DNA of 64,000 bases, taken from positions 248,001 to 312,000 of the forward strand of contig KL647317.1 of assembly GCA_000727475.1 (NCBI GenBank), in the 5' to 3' direction. Under the pieces are notes generated by a model. That model made no database searches and was not told the origin of the DNA. It worked only from the letters and a program-made list of their open reading frames with translations. The translations under genes were made by a program, and so were the position numbers. Shown here one piece after another: positions 46,419 to 57,457 of the stretch (positions are counted from its first letter, which is position 1; each line of letters opens with the position of its first letter). Source of the DNA: Sarcocystis neurona. Its lineage: Eukaryota; Apicomplexa; Conoidasida; Eucoccidiorida; Sarcocystidae.

Positions 46419-48213
46419 GAGTGCGATGTGGTAAACCTCTGAAGGCAAGCACGCACAGGGATAAATGTATGCATACCGATTTGGCCAAAAGTCATATCAG
46501 GGCTTCGCTGTACACGCATGCACACCCTTAAGCATGTGTGCTTATTTGCATGAATCCATAACACGTCTATGTATACGGACACGTACAGGTACGCTTGCCT
46601 ACACATGTGCACGTAGCATGCGCGTCTGCTGAAAAGGCGAACTTTCACAGCGTCAGGTCCACACATAGGTATATATATGCATGTGGGTAAACACGTCCAC
46701 ACCGTATACGTCGACTATGTATACACAGGTATCCGTCGATCCCAAAGAAATGCAGCCAACTGGTTCAGGCTCTGTGCCATTACATACACAGATGAATACG
46801 GATAGGAGTGTGCGAATGTAGCGATCGTTGCACGGGGATGCGCTTCTCGTTGGGCACAGAAGCCCTGTGTCCATGCCTTGTGGCTGTCGCTTGCGGCCCT
46901 CGACAAAGGCGCGCCGGTGCATCCGTAAGAAGGTAGCTGTATCCCCTGTTCACGGTACCATACACCACGAGCACCAGGCCACTTCTGCTATTTGCAGTGA
47001 TTATACGTTTAAACGCACGCACCTCCTTGTCGGTGCTCTATCCGTGCATCCACCCACCCACACACACACAAAGTCACACTTATGAACACCCCTGCGTACG
47101 CACGTGCTGGAGTACGTAGCCACATAGCCCTACCTCCGTCCTCTTGTCCACGTTTGTTATACACTAGAGGTGCGGTACACTCACGCAGTGTGAAAAGAGA
47201 CGGCGGTGGTCGCGTGTCGTCGCTCGTGGGGACTGACCTGATTTTGCTCGTCGCTTTCTCTTTTCCCCGCAGTATGCGTCCGTATACGTGCACGTGCCAC
47301 CAGGGTAGAATTTCCTTTGAGTACGTGCCCCCCCCGGCAACTACGCCTCTCTGTCACTTCCTACGTACAGTACCTGCACTTCTGTCAGGGCACAACATTC
47401 GTACAAAAGTTCTACACAACGCGTCTATGCTCGTTCCTAGTAAAAGGCAGAACCTTTCACCCCAAAACTATCATACGGCAGTTCTGTGTCTGCCAGGAAG
47501 CTGTGCCCCAGCGCTTCTGCACACGTTTTAGACGTGTGCCCTTTCTTTCTCCGCCTCTCCACACTCCTTGAATAACAGCATTCAACAGATTCTGCTTGCA
47601 ATCTCGCCCACCTCTTGTGCGTACACAAAGCAGCAGCGAGAAACACTGTCGACGGTATGAGCGGCGTTGTAGGAAACTTCCGCGGTGGGCGAAATTTCAT
47701 TTTTGTTTCCAAGTCTTGCTGCTGAATCGCCTCTTCATACGTGTGTCTGTGACGCACTACACACGTGAGTAGCATCTTACAGCGCGGTGCAGCCTCCACG
47801 CGCATGGGAGAACCTAAGTAAATGGTGCGCCGTGTAAGATGTTTCCAAATAGTGTCCGCTGAGTGAATAAGGACAGCCGGGAGATGCGCTACTCATTTTC
47901 CATTACAGTCGCCAGCGACGAAGGATCGAAGCTGCATCGTTGTCATTCCATCACAATTACGTGTGTCGAGTTTCGCATTTACGCGACAACGAATGACAAA
48001 CGAGTGCGTCAGTCGCATACGTCTGCACATTGCATAGAGCTGTAAGAAGTACGTGCACCCGCTGTGAGTCAGGCCCACTGCCTGTATTGGAGATTACCAG
48101 GTGTCTGATCAACGGCGTCGGTGAGAAGACAGTTTGTCCTCCTGCGTGACAGATGTGCAAGTGCACATATACATTAATCCACACGCATACATATGCACAT
48201 GTATATAAATACG

Positions 48214-48370
48214 CTAGTATGCTGTTTGCACCTCTTGGCGCTTGCTGCCCTGTGAACGGTAATTGACGCCCGCGGACGTCGTCATTATTTCTCCGGAGTC
48301 CCCCAGCAGGTGCTGAGACTCCGCAAAAGTTCGGGCAAAGGCACGAGGGTCCCCTGCGGCTAGCAGGATC
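48214..48370 (-). CDS. C-terminal exon of an unidentified protein
   Basis: The minus strand has an acceptor (TTTTTCAG|G) followed by an open frame of 51 codons and a TAG stop. The residues look like a conserved globular protein: ILLAAGDPRAFARTFAES, then HLLGDSGEIMTTSAG, ending RQEVQTAY. It contains no start codon. Its first base completes an Arg codon begun by the exon at 48496-48544 (AG|G), which supports the join. I do not recognise the family. Confidence 0.6.
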
Positions 48371-48495
48371 CTGAAAAATTAAGAGGTTATCTGTGAGAAA
48401 AGAGGCGAGTGCCTTTGTTGTGTGCCTTGTGATGCGCCGCTCAAAACAGCTGCGTACTATCACGACTGCCGCATCCTGGCGAAGCGTGCCGTTAC

Positions 48496-48544
48496 CTGTA
48501 CTGGTGAATATACCTAGACAACGCGTCGAGGGCCTTCTCAGGTG
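48496..48544 (-). CDS. Penultimate exon of the same unidentified protein
   Basis: A 49-nt exon candidate with an AG acceptor and a donor CAG|GTAACG. It encodes PEKALDALSRYIHQY and joins in phase to ILLAAGDPRAF in the next exon. Upstream exons must lie above 48.55 kb but were not identified. The donor GAAG|GTAAGT near 48894 on this strand is one candidate for an earlier exon end. Confidence 0.5.
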
Positions 48545-48699
48545 CTCAGACGCTTACAAATACAGTTCTAACGTCATCAACAGGACTATGCAAACTTCAT
48601 ACTAGATACACACACGTGCGTCTCCCCCCACGTACTAGAACGTGGGCGGGTACTCCACAACTCCACACGCCATCCACACTTGTGCGTATGCTCGGACAT

Positions 48700-48750
48700 T
48701 CCTACCTATACACATACGTATATACATACATATATACATATATATGTGAA
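48700..48750. repeat. TA/CA microsatellite
   Basis: Alternating TATACATACATATATACATATATATG-type sequence of about 50 bp. Confidence 0.75.
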
Positions 48751-49243
48751 GTCAGATGGTGGGGACAGGCGTGGCGCACCAAGCAAACACCAGCTGGGGC
48801 CGAAGTCTGTAGGAACGTTCTTCAGCATAGCTACGGAGGATGAAATGAAGCCATGTCGACTTTGCCGTGCTTTGTACCTCTATACATACTTACCTTCCTG
48901 AACATCCATGTGCGCAAACATGTCTTCACTCCTTGAACACCCATATACACAAATACGCCTTCTTATGTGTACGAATACGTATCTGCCCGCACGTCTCCGC
49001 TCGCACGTAGCAGTGACGCACCTAGGGGACGATATAACTGGGTTAAGCGAAGAGCGCCTCCGGAACGGTGCAAAAGGCACCGGAACAACAACAAGATATC
49101 AAATGGACAACTGAACTAAACACGGTTATTTTACTGATGAGGATACAAACGAACAGACGAAAAGAGTATCTGTGCTTTTATAGTTTATTACGTAGATGGC
49201 ACACTACGAGCGTCTCTTGCGTCCCGCCCGCTGATGCTTTATA

Positions 49244-49464
49244 TCAGCCTTTCGGTCGGCCGTCAGGAGGCCACGACGGGTATTTGTCAACAGGCAGCAG
49301 GTAGTCCAAATCGGCGCCTTCTGCTGCTGCCTCGGCGTCGCTCTCCGACTCCTCTGTTAAACTCCCATCATCAACGTCACTGTCGCTGCAGCTCTCGTCG
49401 GCGCTCCTGCCGCAGTCCTCCAGGTTGCTGCTGGTGCTGCGGCAGCCGTGGGAAAGCCCGGTGT
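49244..49464 (-). CDS. Last exon of a second unidentified minus-strand gene
   Basis: The acceptor is CTCCTTTAG|AC. The frame DTGLSHGCRSTSSNLEDCG continues into a strongly acidic Ser/Asp/Glu stretch and ends DYLLPVDKYPSWPPDGRPKG, then TGA. The first two bases complete an Asp codon with the single G left by the exon at 52506-52623, so the 3-kb intron between them is in phase. The acidic tail and Pro-rich end suggest a nuclear or RNA-associated protein, but this is only composition. Family unknown. Confidence 0.6.
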
Positions 49465-52400
49465 CTAAAGGAGCCCGCGGGGCGGAGAAAGGAATCGCCG
49501 TATTGTCGGCGCGCACACAAAAAATCAGGGAAAAAAAGTTGCCCTCTCGTCACGACTATATTTCTTTCTAAAGTCGATACGTACCACGAAGCACACATCT
49601 GCTAAAACTGCAGCAGGGCATTTGTGAACGCAACAACTACGCAAGTACGTCTGCTCCGCCCGTTGTGTATACACACAGGTAATAGTCAGACGTGAAACCG
49701 GCGAAGGAGACAGCGCTAAACCGCAGACGATTAGAGAAACTACCTATTCAACCACCATCTCAGTCGACACTGGAAATCGATATACCGTCCCCCGTATATG
49801 CACCATCAAACCGTATCTGCTGTACAGTATCTGAATGCAGCTTTGCATTTGAGACAAGCAGCATACAAAGTGGCGTCTGTCCGGGGCAAGACATGTGCAC
49901 ACAAGCGTATATACAGAGACGTGATGCCCCTACAAGAAGCACGCAGGCACTTCGAACATACGTGTAGCTAGCTACATCACACAAGCATTCACAGATGGCA
50001 GGCGTAGGTTACGGATGCGTTTCACACGCAGACGGATGGATATCGCAGCTGCGCATGCGCCGCCTACTAGCTCAGAGAAATGCACACAGCAGGCACTTGC
50101 CCTGCGTCCGCAGGCAAAAAAGGAACGCTCTTTATTCTTCTCCGTATGTCCCAAAGTAGCTGCACACGTTAGAGCCGACGTAGGAGAGCAGGAGGGCGCG
50201 CAAGATCTAACAGCCATGATACGAGCGCACGGAATGGTGCAGCAACTCAGAAGGACACTCTCTGTTCTCCACGTGCGTGCGAACACATACTCTCCTCCTG
50301 TTGCAGCTCTCTTCACAGCATGAAGAATCTTCAGTGAAATGCGTAGATACCAGCCGCACGTAGACACACACACACACACACGTGTGTAAGCACGTATATA
50401 TATGTATATATATACATACATATACGTACACATGATCTGTGCAGAGAGAGACACACACACATACACTTGGAGACGATTCCACACATGCAAAGAGATACCT
50501 TAGAAAATGTAGAACGTACTTCTTGTAGACACAGAAATCTACGTAACTGATATGTGCGCAACTCCGCGCAATTTGTAGTGTTGGTGGCAGGTTTTGTTGA
50601 CGGTGTTCCAGTCCAGCAAACCACTTTGGTAGACACACCTATACTACCAGCACCTGCAAGCCGTGTGCAGCGACCGTCAGACACCGGGTAGCTGTACGCC
50701 GGCCTCTGACTAGCTCCCGGGAGCGACGCAGCTACAGAAAGAGTGGAAGAAGGGAGCTGCTTCGGGACGGGAAATTCAGGCAGAGCAACGAGAAAGCTAC
50801 ATGTGGAGAAACTAGACATGTTGTTCTCAGCCAGTGTCAGGCCATCGACGCCGCGCCTCTGCAGCACACGTCTACAAAGAAACGTAGAGAGCCAGACAGA
50901 AGTACGTGTTTATCCACCTACACATGCCCTGCACGGCAACACGAGTTGGGCGCGGACGACGAATGTGGTTCATTTCCAAATGAGGCACACACGTGCGCAC
51001 GGATGGGTGCAGGTCTGTGGAAACGTTTACCCGCCATCCTTTTCCAACCACAGATTAAAACACGTACGCACCCATATGTACATATATGTATACATATATC
51101 CACTGGATACGTACACATCCTAAAGGAGTAAAGGGGGCCACATATAGAAATACATGCGGACAACACGTTTCAGCCACTTCTTCACATCATTTTCAGCGGC
51201 GCATTTGTACGCAAGTGGTTGTCTTCACAACGCCGGCCTGGTGGAAGATCGTTTTCACGTTCGCCTCTGTAGACATGTATATTCACCCGTCCACATGTAC
51301 AGATGCACACACAACGGTTACACACCTACACGCTAACATACACGTACATACACGTACGCACGGCTATGTCTATATATATATATATATATAATTGCGTATA
51401 TATGTGTTTATATGCATGTCTCCCTCTACACCTACAGGTACTCACATACAAGCTGACGTATGAACACACTTCTACGCGTAGTAACCTTCGTGAGGCACAT
51501 GTTCCTCGCGTTTCGGATGTTCGGCCAGTCGCAGCGGCCGCGCAGGCAATACGTGCATTCGTTTTCTCTGCGTAGGAGAATGCAGCAGTCGAGTTGGAGC
51601 CGTGCGCTTGCATGAGAGCTGTACAGAGATAGCACCGCTGACACAGAGAGGTATTCTGGCATAGCAAGGACTAACCGATGCGGTTCCCCGCACAAACGCA
51701 GTGTGGGCATACGACTACACACGCGTATCGGTGCAGCTTTCCATTTACTGGCTCATAATCTTCCTATCCACGCGTATCTGCGCAGCTTCCCATCTGCTGG
51801 TTTCTCTCCCTCCAGGCGTCTGGGCGTTTTCCTCACTACGTGTCCCCTCACCTACTGAATGAAATACGTAAGTAGTTCACATGAAATATGCGTACCCCTG
51901 CGCTGTCTACCGGTGTGGCACCTGTGGGGGCTGGAGGTTATGTCGCGTAGCAAGTCTCTGTTAGTCACAGCATTCCCCCCGCCGTTCACCAGAACTCATA
52001 CCTCTCCACGACTTCTATTTGTCCACGAGAAGTAGAGACACGAGGCAGCCCCGGAACACACACGGCGCGCGAAGAAAAGGTTTACGTATCTGTTTACCTG
52101 GCAGCCTGCAGATATATAATACGCATAGACCCATATACATATGCCTGTGTGTGTACTTATGTGTATATCGACAGGCACGTGGGTCTTCGGAGGCAGGGAT
52201 ACTTGAAGCGGACACGGCAAAAAAGTGACGTGGAAGGCTTTCTGCCTGCTCTCTGGTTGAACAACGCACACGTTTATAAAGAGAGAGAGAGCAGCATTTC
52301 CGAAGGCGGGGCAAAATTCCGCTACTCCTGCACAGGGCGTGCACACGAGAAGTCATCCGCGTTCGCGGTTGTTCGCCACCGCCAAGGCTGGTGGCCGACG

Positions 52401-52505
52401 AAGAAAGAAGGCATTCTGCTAGGAAAAGGCAAGTATTTCAGATAAGTGTTTTTCTGCGGTGTCTGCGCTCTTCCACGCTGGACGGACACGAATGTACGAA
52501 CATAC
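49465..52505 (-). other. Intron of about 3 kb in the second unidentified gene
   Basis: It begins GTATGTTC on the minus strand and ends CTCCTTTAG. It is filled with alternating TA/CA/CG tracts, the strongest near 50370-50435, 51060-51110, 51350-51400 and 52110-52170. Many short ORFs in it are made of Tyr-Ile-Tyr and Thr-His-Thr codons from these repeats and are not genes. Confidence 0.5.
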
Positions 52506-52623
52506 CTGCAACGCCAGTGGTAACGGGGCGACACGCACTTGCCGCAGCTGACGCAGCGGCAGCCGCCGCAGCAGCAGCGTCAGGGAGGTCTTCGTCATCC
52601 CGCATCTGAAGACGTTCCTGCTC
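52506..52623 (-). CDS. Internal exon of the second unidentified gene
   Basis: Clear acceptor (TTTTTCGTCTCAG) and donor (GCAG|GTATGT). The 118-nt exon encodes EQERLQMRDDEDLPD followed by an Ala run and CRPVTTGVA. It is in phase with exons on both sides. Confidence 0.65.
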
Positions 52624-52666
52624 CTGAGACGAAAAATGCAACACAGAAGTTGTAGCGCGAACTTAC

Positions 52667-52735
52667 GGTGGCCTTTCGTCCACGCATGTTATATGGCGCC
52701 TGTGTCTCTCTGGCTTTCTCAGCTCTATAGAAGCC
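52667..52735 (-). CDS. Internal exon of the second unidentified gene
   Basis: A 69-nt exon between CCAG and GTAAGT, encoding 23 residues with no spare base: GFYRAEKARETQAPYN and MRGRKAT. The basic MRGRK motif followed by EQERLQMRDDEDLPD in the next exon looks like a conserved linker, but I cannot name the family. Confidence 0.6.
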
Positions 52736-53996
52736 CTGGCACACAGAAACATCGCTTTTTCTGTCGACGTGTTGCCGATTCCACGTGCACACAGATACAC
52801 ATTTGTCTCTGTGAAGAGCGCAGCACTGGACACCCTGACTCGACACGCAGTAGAGAAGAAGACACACAGAGACAGCGACAGAAAAAGGAACCGACTAGCG
52901 GCAGGCACGTCTTCTGTGCATGCAACGCCGCACGAGAAAACGTCGCTATCTGCCAAGGTGACGGGGTCGCGGCGGTCGTGCTGCGGCGGCGGCGACTGCA
53001 GCACAACTTGGAGCACCGGCGACGATACGTACGCGCGTGAGAGGCAGCAACTGCTCGTGCCTCGCACGGTGGTTTCTTCGTTTTTTTTATCGCAGAAGCA
53101 GCAGGCGTGATCCGCGGGCGGAAGACAGATAATGAAAACATTACACAACAAAATACAGCTGTACCGCCCGAGGCACCTTTACGTTTTCTTAACTGCGGCG
53201 AGGTGCCAACATGACTTAACTTGAAGGGCAGTACATCGCACATGTGGCGGACGTTGCCACAAAGATCATCGATTTCCAACACAAACGTACCATACCTACA
53301 CCTATAGATATATGCACGTATACGCATGCATATATAAATATGTGTATGTGCGCGTGTATGTGCGTGTGTGGACGTGTATGCGTCAAAGTTGCGGGCTTTT
53401 ATCAGTTCACATTATTTCTGTGAAGAGGTGTGGCTGCACTCAAAAAAGACATATATATATACACTCGTCCTCGACATGTAATACAAACATACACATATAT
53501 ATATATATATGGATGTGGAATAGAGACGCCCACGGCATTGCGACACGCGTATAGAAGCTGCAAAAAGCAAAGACATCCTTCTACCTACACGCGTACACAT
53601 ATGTATACACAGGTACGAGGTGAAGTGCACCGGGAGACTGTCTGCGGATACCAAGTGGTCCCGGGCGACTCTGTGTGTGCCTATTATTAAGGCGGAGTCA
53701 GTCTGCGAGAGAAGCGTCACCCTTTGTCAGCCGTTCACGCGCCCGGGTGTGAAAAAGGAGCGTTACGTGTATGATGCCGGACACGGCGAGTCGCGTTCCG
53801 CACGTGTGGACGTGTGTGGATCGCCCGGCTAGGAACAGCGCTGCAATAACTCTTCTTCCTCTCTTGTGCATATCATTCCCTGAGTTGCCTTCCCACCAAG
53901 ACACCCGGGGCAACCTGCTTTGCTCGCAAACTTCTACGTATCGCCGCACGCCGAGTAGGGCGGCGAGAAACGCGCGAACCGCGCTCTTGGGACTAC

Positions 53997-54228
53997 CTCT
54001 AGGGATGCCCTCGTTTCTTCTTCCAGCGCGTCGTCGTCGTCTTCCTCCTCGAGTGGCGCCGTATCCTGCGTGTCAGCATATCGCGTAGCAGGGACGCGTT
54101 GTCTCATGCGTTGTTCCACACACAGCAGCCAAACAGCGCTTGCTTCTCTTGTCGGTGTCGGTCCGCCACCGTCCACATGCTCATCCCGTCGCAGCAAACC
54201 ATCACGCTGTATGCATCCTGCGCCTTCT
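53997..54228 (-). CDS. Internal exon(s) of the second unidentified gene
   Basis: The region runs from TTTTTTAG to a donor GAG|GTAGTC. The end reads DTAPLEEEDDDDALEEE and TRASLE, in phase with the next exon (GFYRAEK). The beginning is better read in another frame (KAQDAYSVMVCCDGMSMW, then TVADRHRQEKQALFGCC). The two fit together if a short intron of about 60 nt, from TGT|GTGTGG to CACGCAG|GAT, is removed; both ends are then phase 0. The unspliced alternative, in the acidic frame throughout, is also open. Confidence 0.45.
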
Positions 54229-54620
54229 CTAAAAAATACGCACAACGTTTTTTCGCTCTTCCTCTCTCTCCTTCTACACCAACAGATGCATGTGCGCAAG
54301 CATGCCTACAAATAGGCGTGTGTGTACAGAGAAGTGCACACACCAACATGGGCTGCACGCGCAGGCGTCTTTGTGATTGTCGAGGAAACGCCACTATGGC
54401 CTGCGTGCAGTGTTGCCAGTCTCTCTGCGTATCAGTGCTGCCGACGGTACCGGTGAAGAGCAGTGCGGACCTCCAGCAGTTCTGCTGCCACTGACCCAGC
54501 GTCCCAGTTCTATGGCTTGTCCGTGTGTCTCGCTGCTACGACATGCGTTCTTCAGTTGAGGCTGCCACTGCTGCTAGCCTGCAGCCGCTGCTGCTAGCCT
54601 GCTGCCGCTGATGCGCGTCT

Positions 54621-54921
54621 TTAGGTGCTCCTTCTGTTGCAGACGAATTTCAGTTCTTTGAGACTCCTGTCGCGAGTGATCACCCCAAACTCCGCCGTCA
54701 TTTGTGTCTGCAGCCGCGACCGTTTGCTACTGCTGCCGCTGATTCTCCACTGCCTCAGGAGAACACTCACTATATACGTCTCCTCGTACTTCTCCCAGGG
54801 CATCACAGGCGCATGCAGTGAGAAGCGCGCGAGTCGAAAGCCTCGGAAAGGATCGACGCGAGGAATTTTCTGCATGAGCACAGCACCCACCGCTGCAGCA
54901 GCCGATGCACATTCCGTCGTC
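54621..54921 (-). CDS. Internal exon region of the second unidentified gene
   Basis: An open frame after an AG at 54922 (or, in better phase with the preceding exon, after CATGCAG at 54870). It encodes KIPRVDPFRGFRLARFSL, HAPVMPWEKYEETYIVSV and then TAEFGVITRDRSLKELKF before a TAA. The composition is that of a folded domain. The donor was not located with confidence (TTC|GTCTGC is the nearest GT). Family unknown. Confidence 0.5.
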
Positions 54922-54959
54922 CTTGATGAGACACATGCAGAAGTCGCCCAAACGTGAAC

Positions 54960-55060
54960 AACTACACATATTATATATATATATGTATATGCACATTTCC
55001 TATCCATACGTATATATATGTGTACACATACACATATATATATATATACGTACACGTCTA
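54960..55060. repeat. TA/CA microsatellite cluster in an intron
   Basis: Two alternating TATATA/CACATA tracts of 20-30 bp separated by a short unique stretch, between coding exons of the second unidentified gene. Confidence 0.75.
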
Positions 55061-55324
55061 CGCACATCCTCGTCAGCGCGCATAATTACATATGTTCTGA
55101 GGGTACACGTCTGTCAGCACTTACGTAAATTCGTTGCACGTTCCACGCGGCGGATGTGCGTGCTGAGGCAGGCGGAGGCAGAAGTACGCACATACTGACG
55201 CGTAGGTGCTAGGTGGCTGCAGTGCTAACCGGCGACAAGGCAGTGCACCGCCTGCTCACTGCGATACGTATGCCAGCACACAGAGTAACGAAAAGGTAGT
55301 AGCAAGGCAGCCGGAGGTGCAAAC

Positions 55325-55435
55325 CTGCAATGGTCCAGTCGCCACTGCAACAGGAAGAGGAGCGGCGGCAGGACCGGCGCCGGCAGCGGCAGCGACGCCG
55401 CCACCGCTGCAGAGCCGTCCCAGCAGCAGAAGACG
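55325..55435 (-). CDS. Internal exon of the second unidentified gene, Ala/Pro-rich
   Basis: A 111-nt exon between TTTTGTAG and GTTTGC, phase 0 at both ends: RLLLLGRLCSGGG, then an Ala/Gly/Pro stretch to TGPLQ. It is separated from the preceding exon by a 60-nt intron with good borders (GTAAGT...TAG). Confidence 0.5.
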
Positions 55436-55495
55436 CTACAAAACCGGCAGGGCGAAAGCAGCAACACAGAGCCTTCTTTGCGCCAGCAGACTTAC

Positions 55496-55555
55496 GATAG
55501 CGCCCTTGGTTTCGTCTGACCACTTCCACTTAAGAATCCTCTCCCGTAGAAGAGC
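55496..55555 (-). CDS. Internal exon of the second unidentified gene
   Basis: A 60-nt exon, or the end of a longer one, between CTTGCAG and GTAAGT: ALLRERILKW then KWSDETKGAI. The frame stays open upstream through TRNAVARAFTSALQ, so the acceptor may not be used. The protein start is not known; an ATG at 56067 (MERFVKPKGSRMHMRI) is a possible first exon but no phase-consistent link was found. Confidence 0.5.
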
Positions 55556-56067
55556 CTGCAAGGCAGAAGTGAAAGCACGAGCGACGGCATTCCTCGTGCT
55601 GTCGCACCCACCCTCCCGGCGCCGTCCCGGTGAGTCCGCGAAAAGAGTCAACGACAAGTCTTCGTGGCAGCAGCAGCAGAAGAAGCAGGAGAGCCAACGT
55701 TGCCGTAGGGACAAAGGGACGAGAGCCCGCACACTCTAGGCAGCCACACACGAATCAGGCAGCAGCGCAGAGAGCAGCAGACCCGGTAGGCGAGGCAGCA
55801 CTTCGAGCAGCGCTCGGATCGTGCAAAAACCCCAAACAGAGACAGCAGTAACGCAGGAGGGACCGCGTGGGAGGCAGATACACAAAATGTAGACGATGAC
55901 AATGCGCAGCGAAGCAGAGACGGAAGAGTCAGCGGAAACGTCAACCAGCAGGAAGGACCAAGAAGCCTGACGAGCGGCAGATAGACGCACAGGAGCCTTC
56001 TGCGGATCTGGGAACGGTCAATCCGCATGTGCATCCGACTTCCTTTTGGCTTCACAAACCTCTCCAT

Positions 56068-56994
56068 GTACCTCTACACGTACACCTACCTATACACGCG
56101 TATTGAAGTGCGTGTAAATCTTCCTCTCTACACGTGGAGATCTCACTGTTTCTCAATTTCGCCACAGATTTCTACGTGTGGATCCACATACATCTGAATC
56201 TACCTTTGTATGTATACTTCTCCTGCCCTTCTCCCTACACACATACGACTGCGTGTCTGTCTCTGCGCCGCGCTCTCTCTTCCCACTTGTCCGGTCGTCC
56301 ACGAGCCCCACCTGCCTGTCTCGCTCTCTCTACGTATCTGCATGTGTGCTGCGCGCATCGCGGCAGTGTCGCACCAACCCGCGTGCACAAGATCGGCTTC
56401 TCGTGCGTTGCCTGTTACGAAGGCCGATCGTTCGAAGAGAAGAGATTGCCGCTACACACGTGAATATGTGAACGCCTCTGTTTCTACGCGAGTGTGCAGC
56501 AAGAAGTCCACCACACCCAGTCGAGCCCACACCGACCTCACGTTTATACCACAGCAACGTACACATCTCTGAACTCCTCCCTTGGCCTTCCTGCTCAAGT
56601 ATACACAGCATAAACACACAAGTACGCAGGAAAGGTTGCACAGGCGTCGCTCTCGTGTGTGTGTGTGTGTGTGTAGAGTTTCCCCGTCACACCCGGTGTT
56701 GTCTGACGCACCCGTGTGCACGTGTGTGTGCGTCGGCGAAGCGCTGTTGCGCGCGTGGTGCTCTCGGACTGACAATGCGCCCACACGCATACAGACTCAG
56801 CCTCGCTTGTACAAAAACCTACTCCTGCCTGTGAACGGAGGGGTGCAGCTACGTGGGGTATCCACACAGATACGTGTGTACGTGTACCCGTCCATATTGA
56901 GCATACTTGTACGCTCAGCACACTCACCACGTGTGTTTGAGCCACGCCCATGCTGAGCGTACAACACGCGTATGTTTGAGCCCCTCTAGAATAT
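56068..56994. other. Spacer between the second unidentified gene and the uL4 gene
   Basis: No supported exon on either strand. Pyrimidine-rich plus-strand sequence lies at 56100-56350, a GT dinucleotide run near 56660-56690, and many GTGTGC/CACGTG steps throughout. It probably holds the 3' end of the uL4 transcript and the promoter of the next minus-strand gene. Confidence 0.4.
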
Positions 56995-57312
56995 TCATAC
57001 GCGCACACATACATATGTATACGTATATATAGAGAGAGAGAGACAGATACGAAAAGAGATGGAGAATCGAGTCCACGTGAAGCTGACTTTGCTGAATTTG
57101 GCCTGCTTTTCTCTTTCTTTCTTTTCTTTCCACTCGCGATCCCACCCTTCGACCCGGGGTGGCACCGGCGCCGGTTTCCCGTCCGGCGTCGCGTAGCGGG
57201 GCAGCCAGCCCCTCTTTTCTGGGTAGGTTTGGATGTTATATATCAATTTCAGCAGCGCCTTCTCGGTGATCACTAGCTGGCGATACTTCAGCAAGTTGTA
57301 CACATTGACGCC
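56995..57312 (-). CDS. Ribosomal protein uL4 (organellar type), last recognised exon
   Basis: Starts after CGGCTGCAG, phase 0, with GVNVYNLLKYRQLVITEKAL, the classic uL4 C-terminal strand-helix (Gly-x-Asn-Val-x-x-Leu-Leu-x-x). It continues IQTYPEKRGWLPRYATPDG, a Pro-rich stretch and EWKEKKEREKQAKFS. After about 57090 the frame runs into a TA/GA microsatellite and ends at 56995, so the true terminus is probably earlier or in a further exon (a GT follows FSK). The protein acts in the large ribosomal subunit, lining the exit tunnel; the sequence style is mitochondrial rather than cytosolic L4. Confidence 0.8.
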   Translation of the reverse strand, partial: GVNVYNLLKYRQLVITEKALLKLIYNIQTYPEKRGWLPRYATPDGKPAPVPPRVEGWDREWKEKKEREKQAKFSKVSFTWTRFSISFRICLSLSIYTYTYVCVRV

Positions 57313-57457
57313 CTGCAGCCGTGAGGGAACGGAACAAAGAATAGACACACAGCTCGATGTGTACGTCAACGCGTTTGAAGTCTGTAGGCGTCGCGCGCAT
57401 TCTGGGGATCACACGCTCCTCCACTTGCGTAATTCTCTCTCTCTATATATATATATA
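57024..57457. repeat. Inverted microsatellite pair flanking the uL4 exon
   Basis: TATATATAGAGAGAGAGAGA at 57024-57043 is the reverse complement of the (CT)n(AT)n run at 57434-57453. The pair brackets the exon at 56995-57312 with a loop of about 390 bp. A further (TA)n run continues to about 57475. Confidence 0.75.

Larger units (their letters stand above)
44308..48213. other. 5' flank of the TBC-like gene and intergenic sequence
   Basis: CTG/CAG style continues on both strands to about 45.7 kb. The 5' UTR and promoter of the minus-strand TBC-like gene must lie at its left end. Open plus-strand frames at 44386-44847 and 44920-45303 are Cys/Ala/Leu repeats without family resemblance. From 46.3 kb the sequence is repeat-poor with TA/CA tracts. 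Confidence 0.45.
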
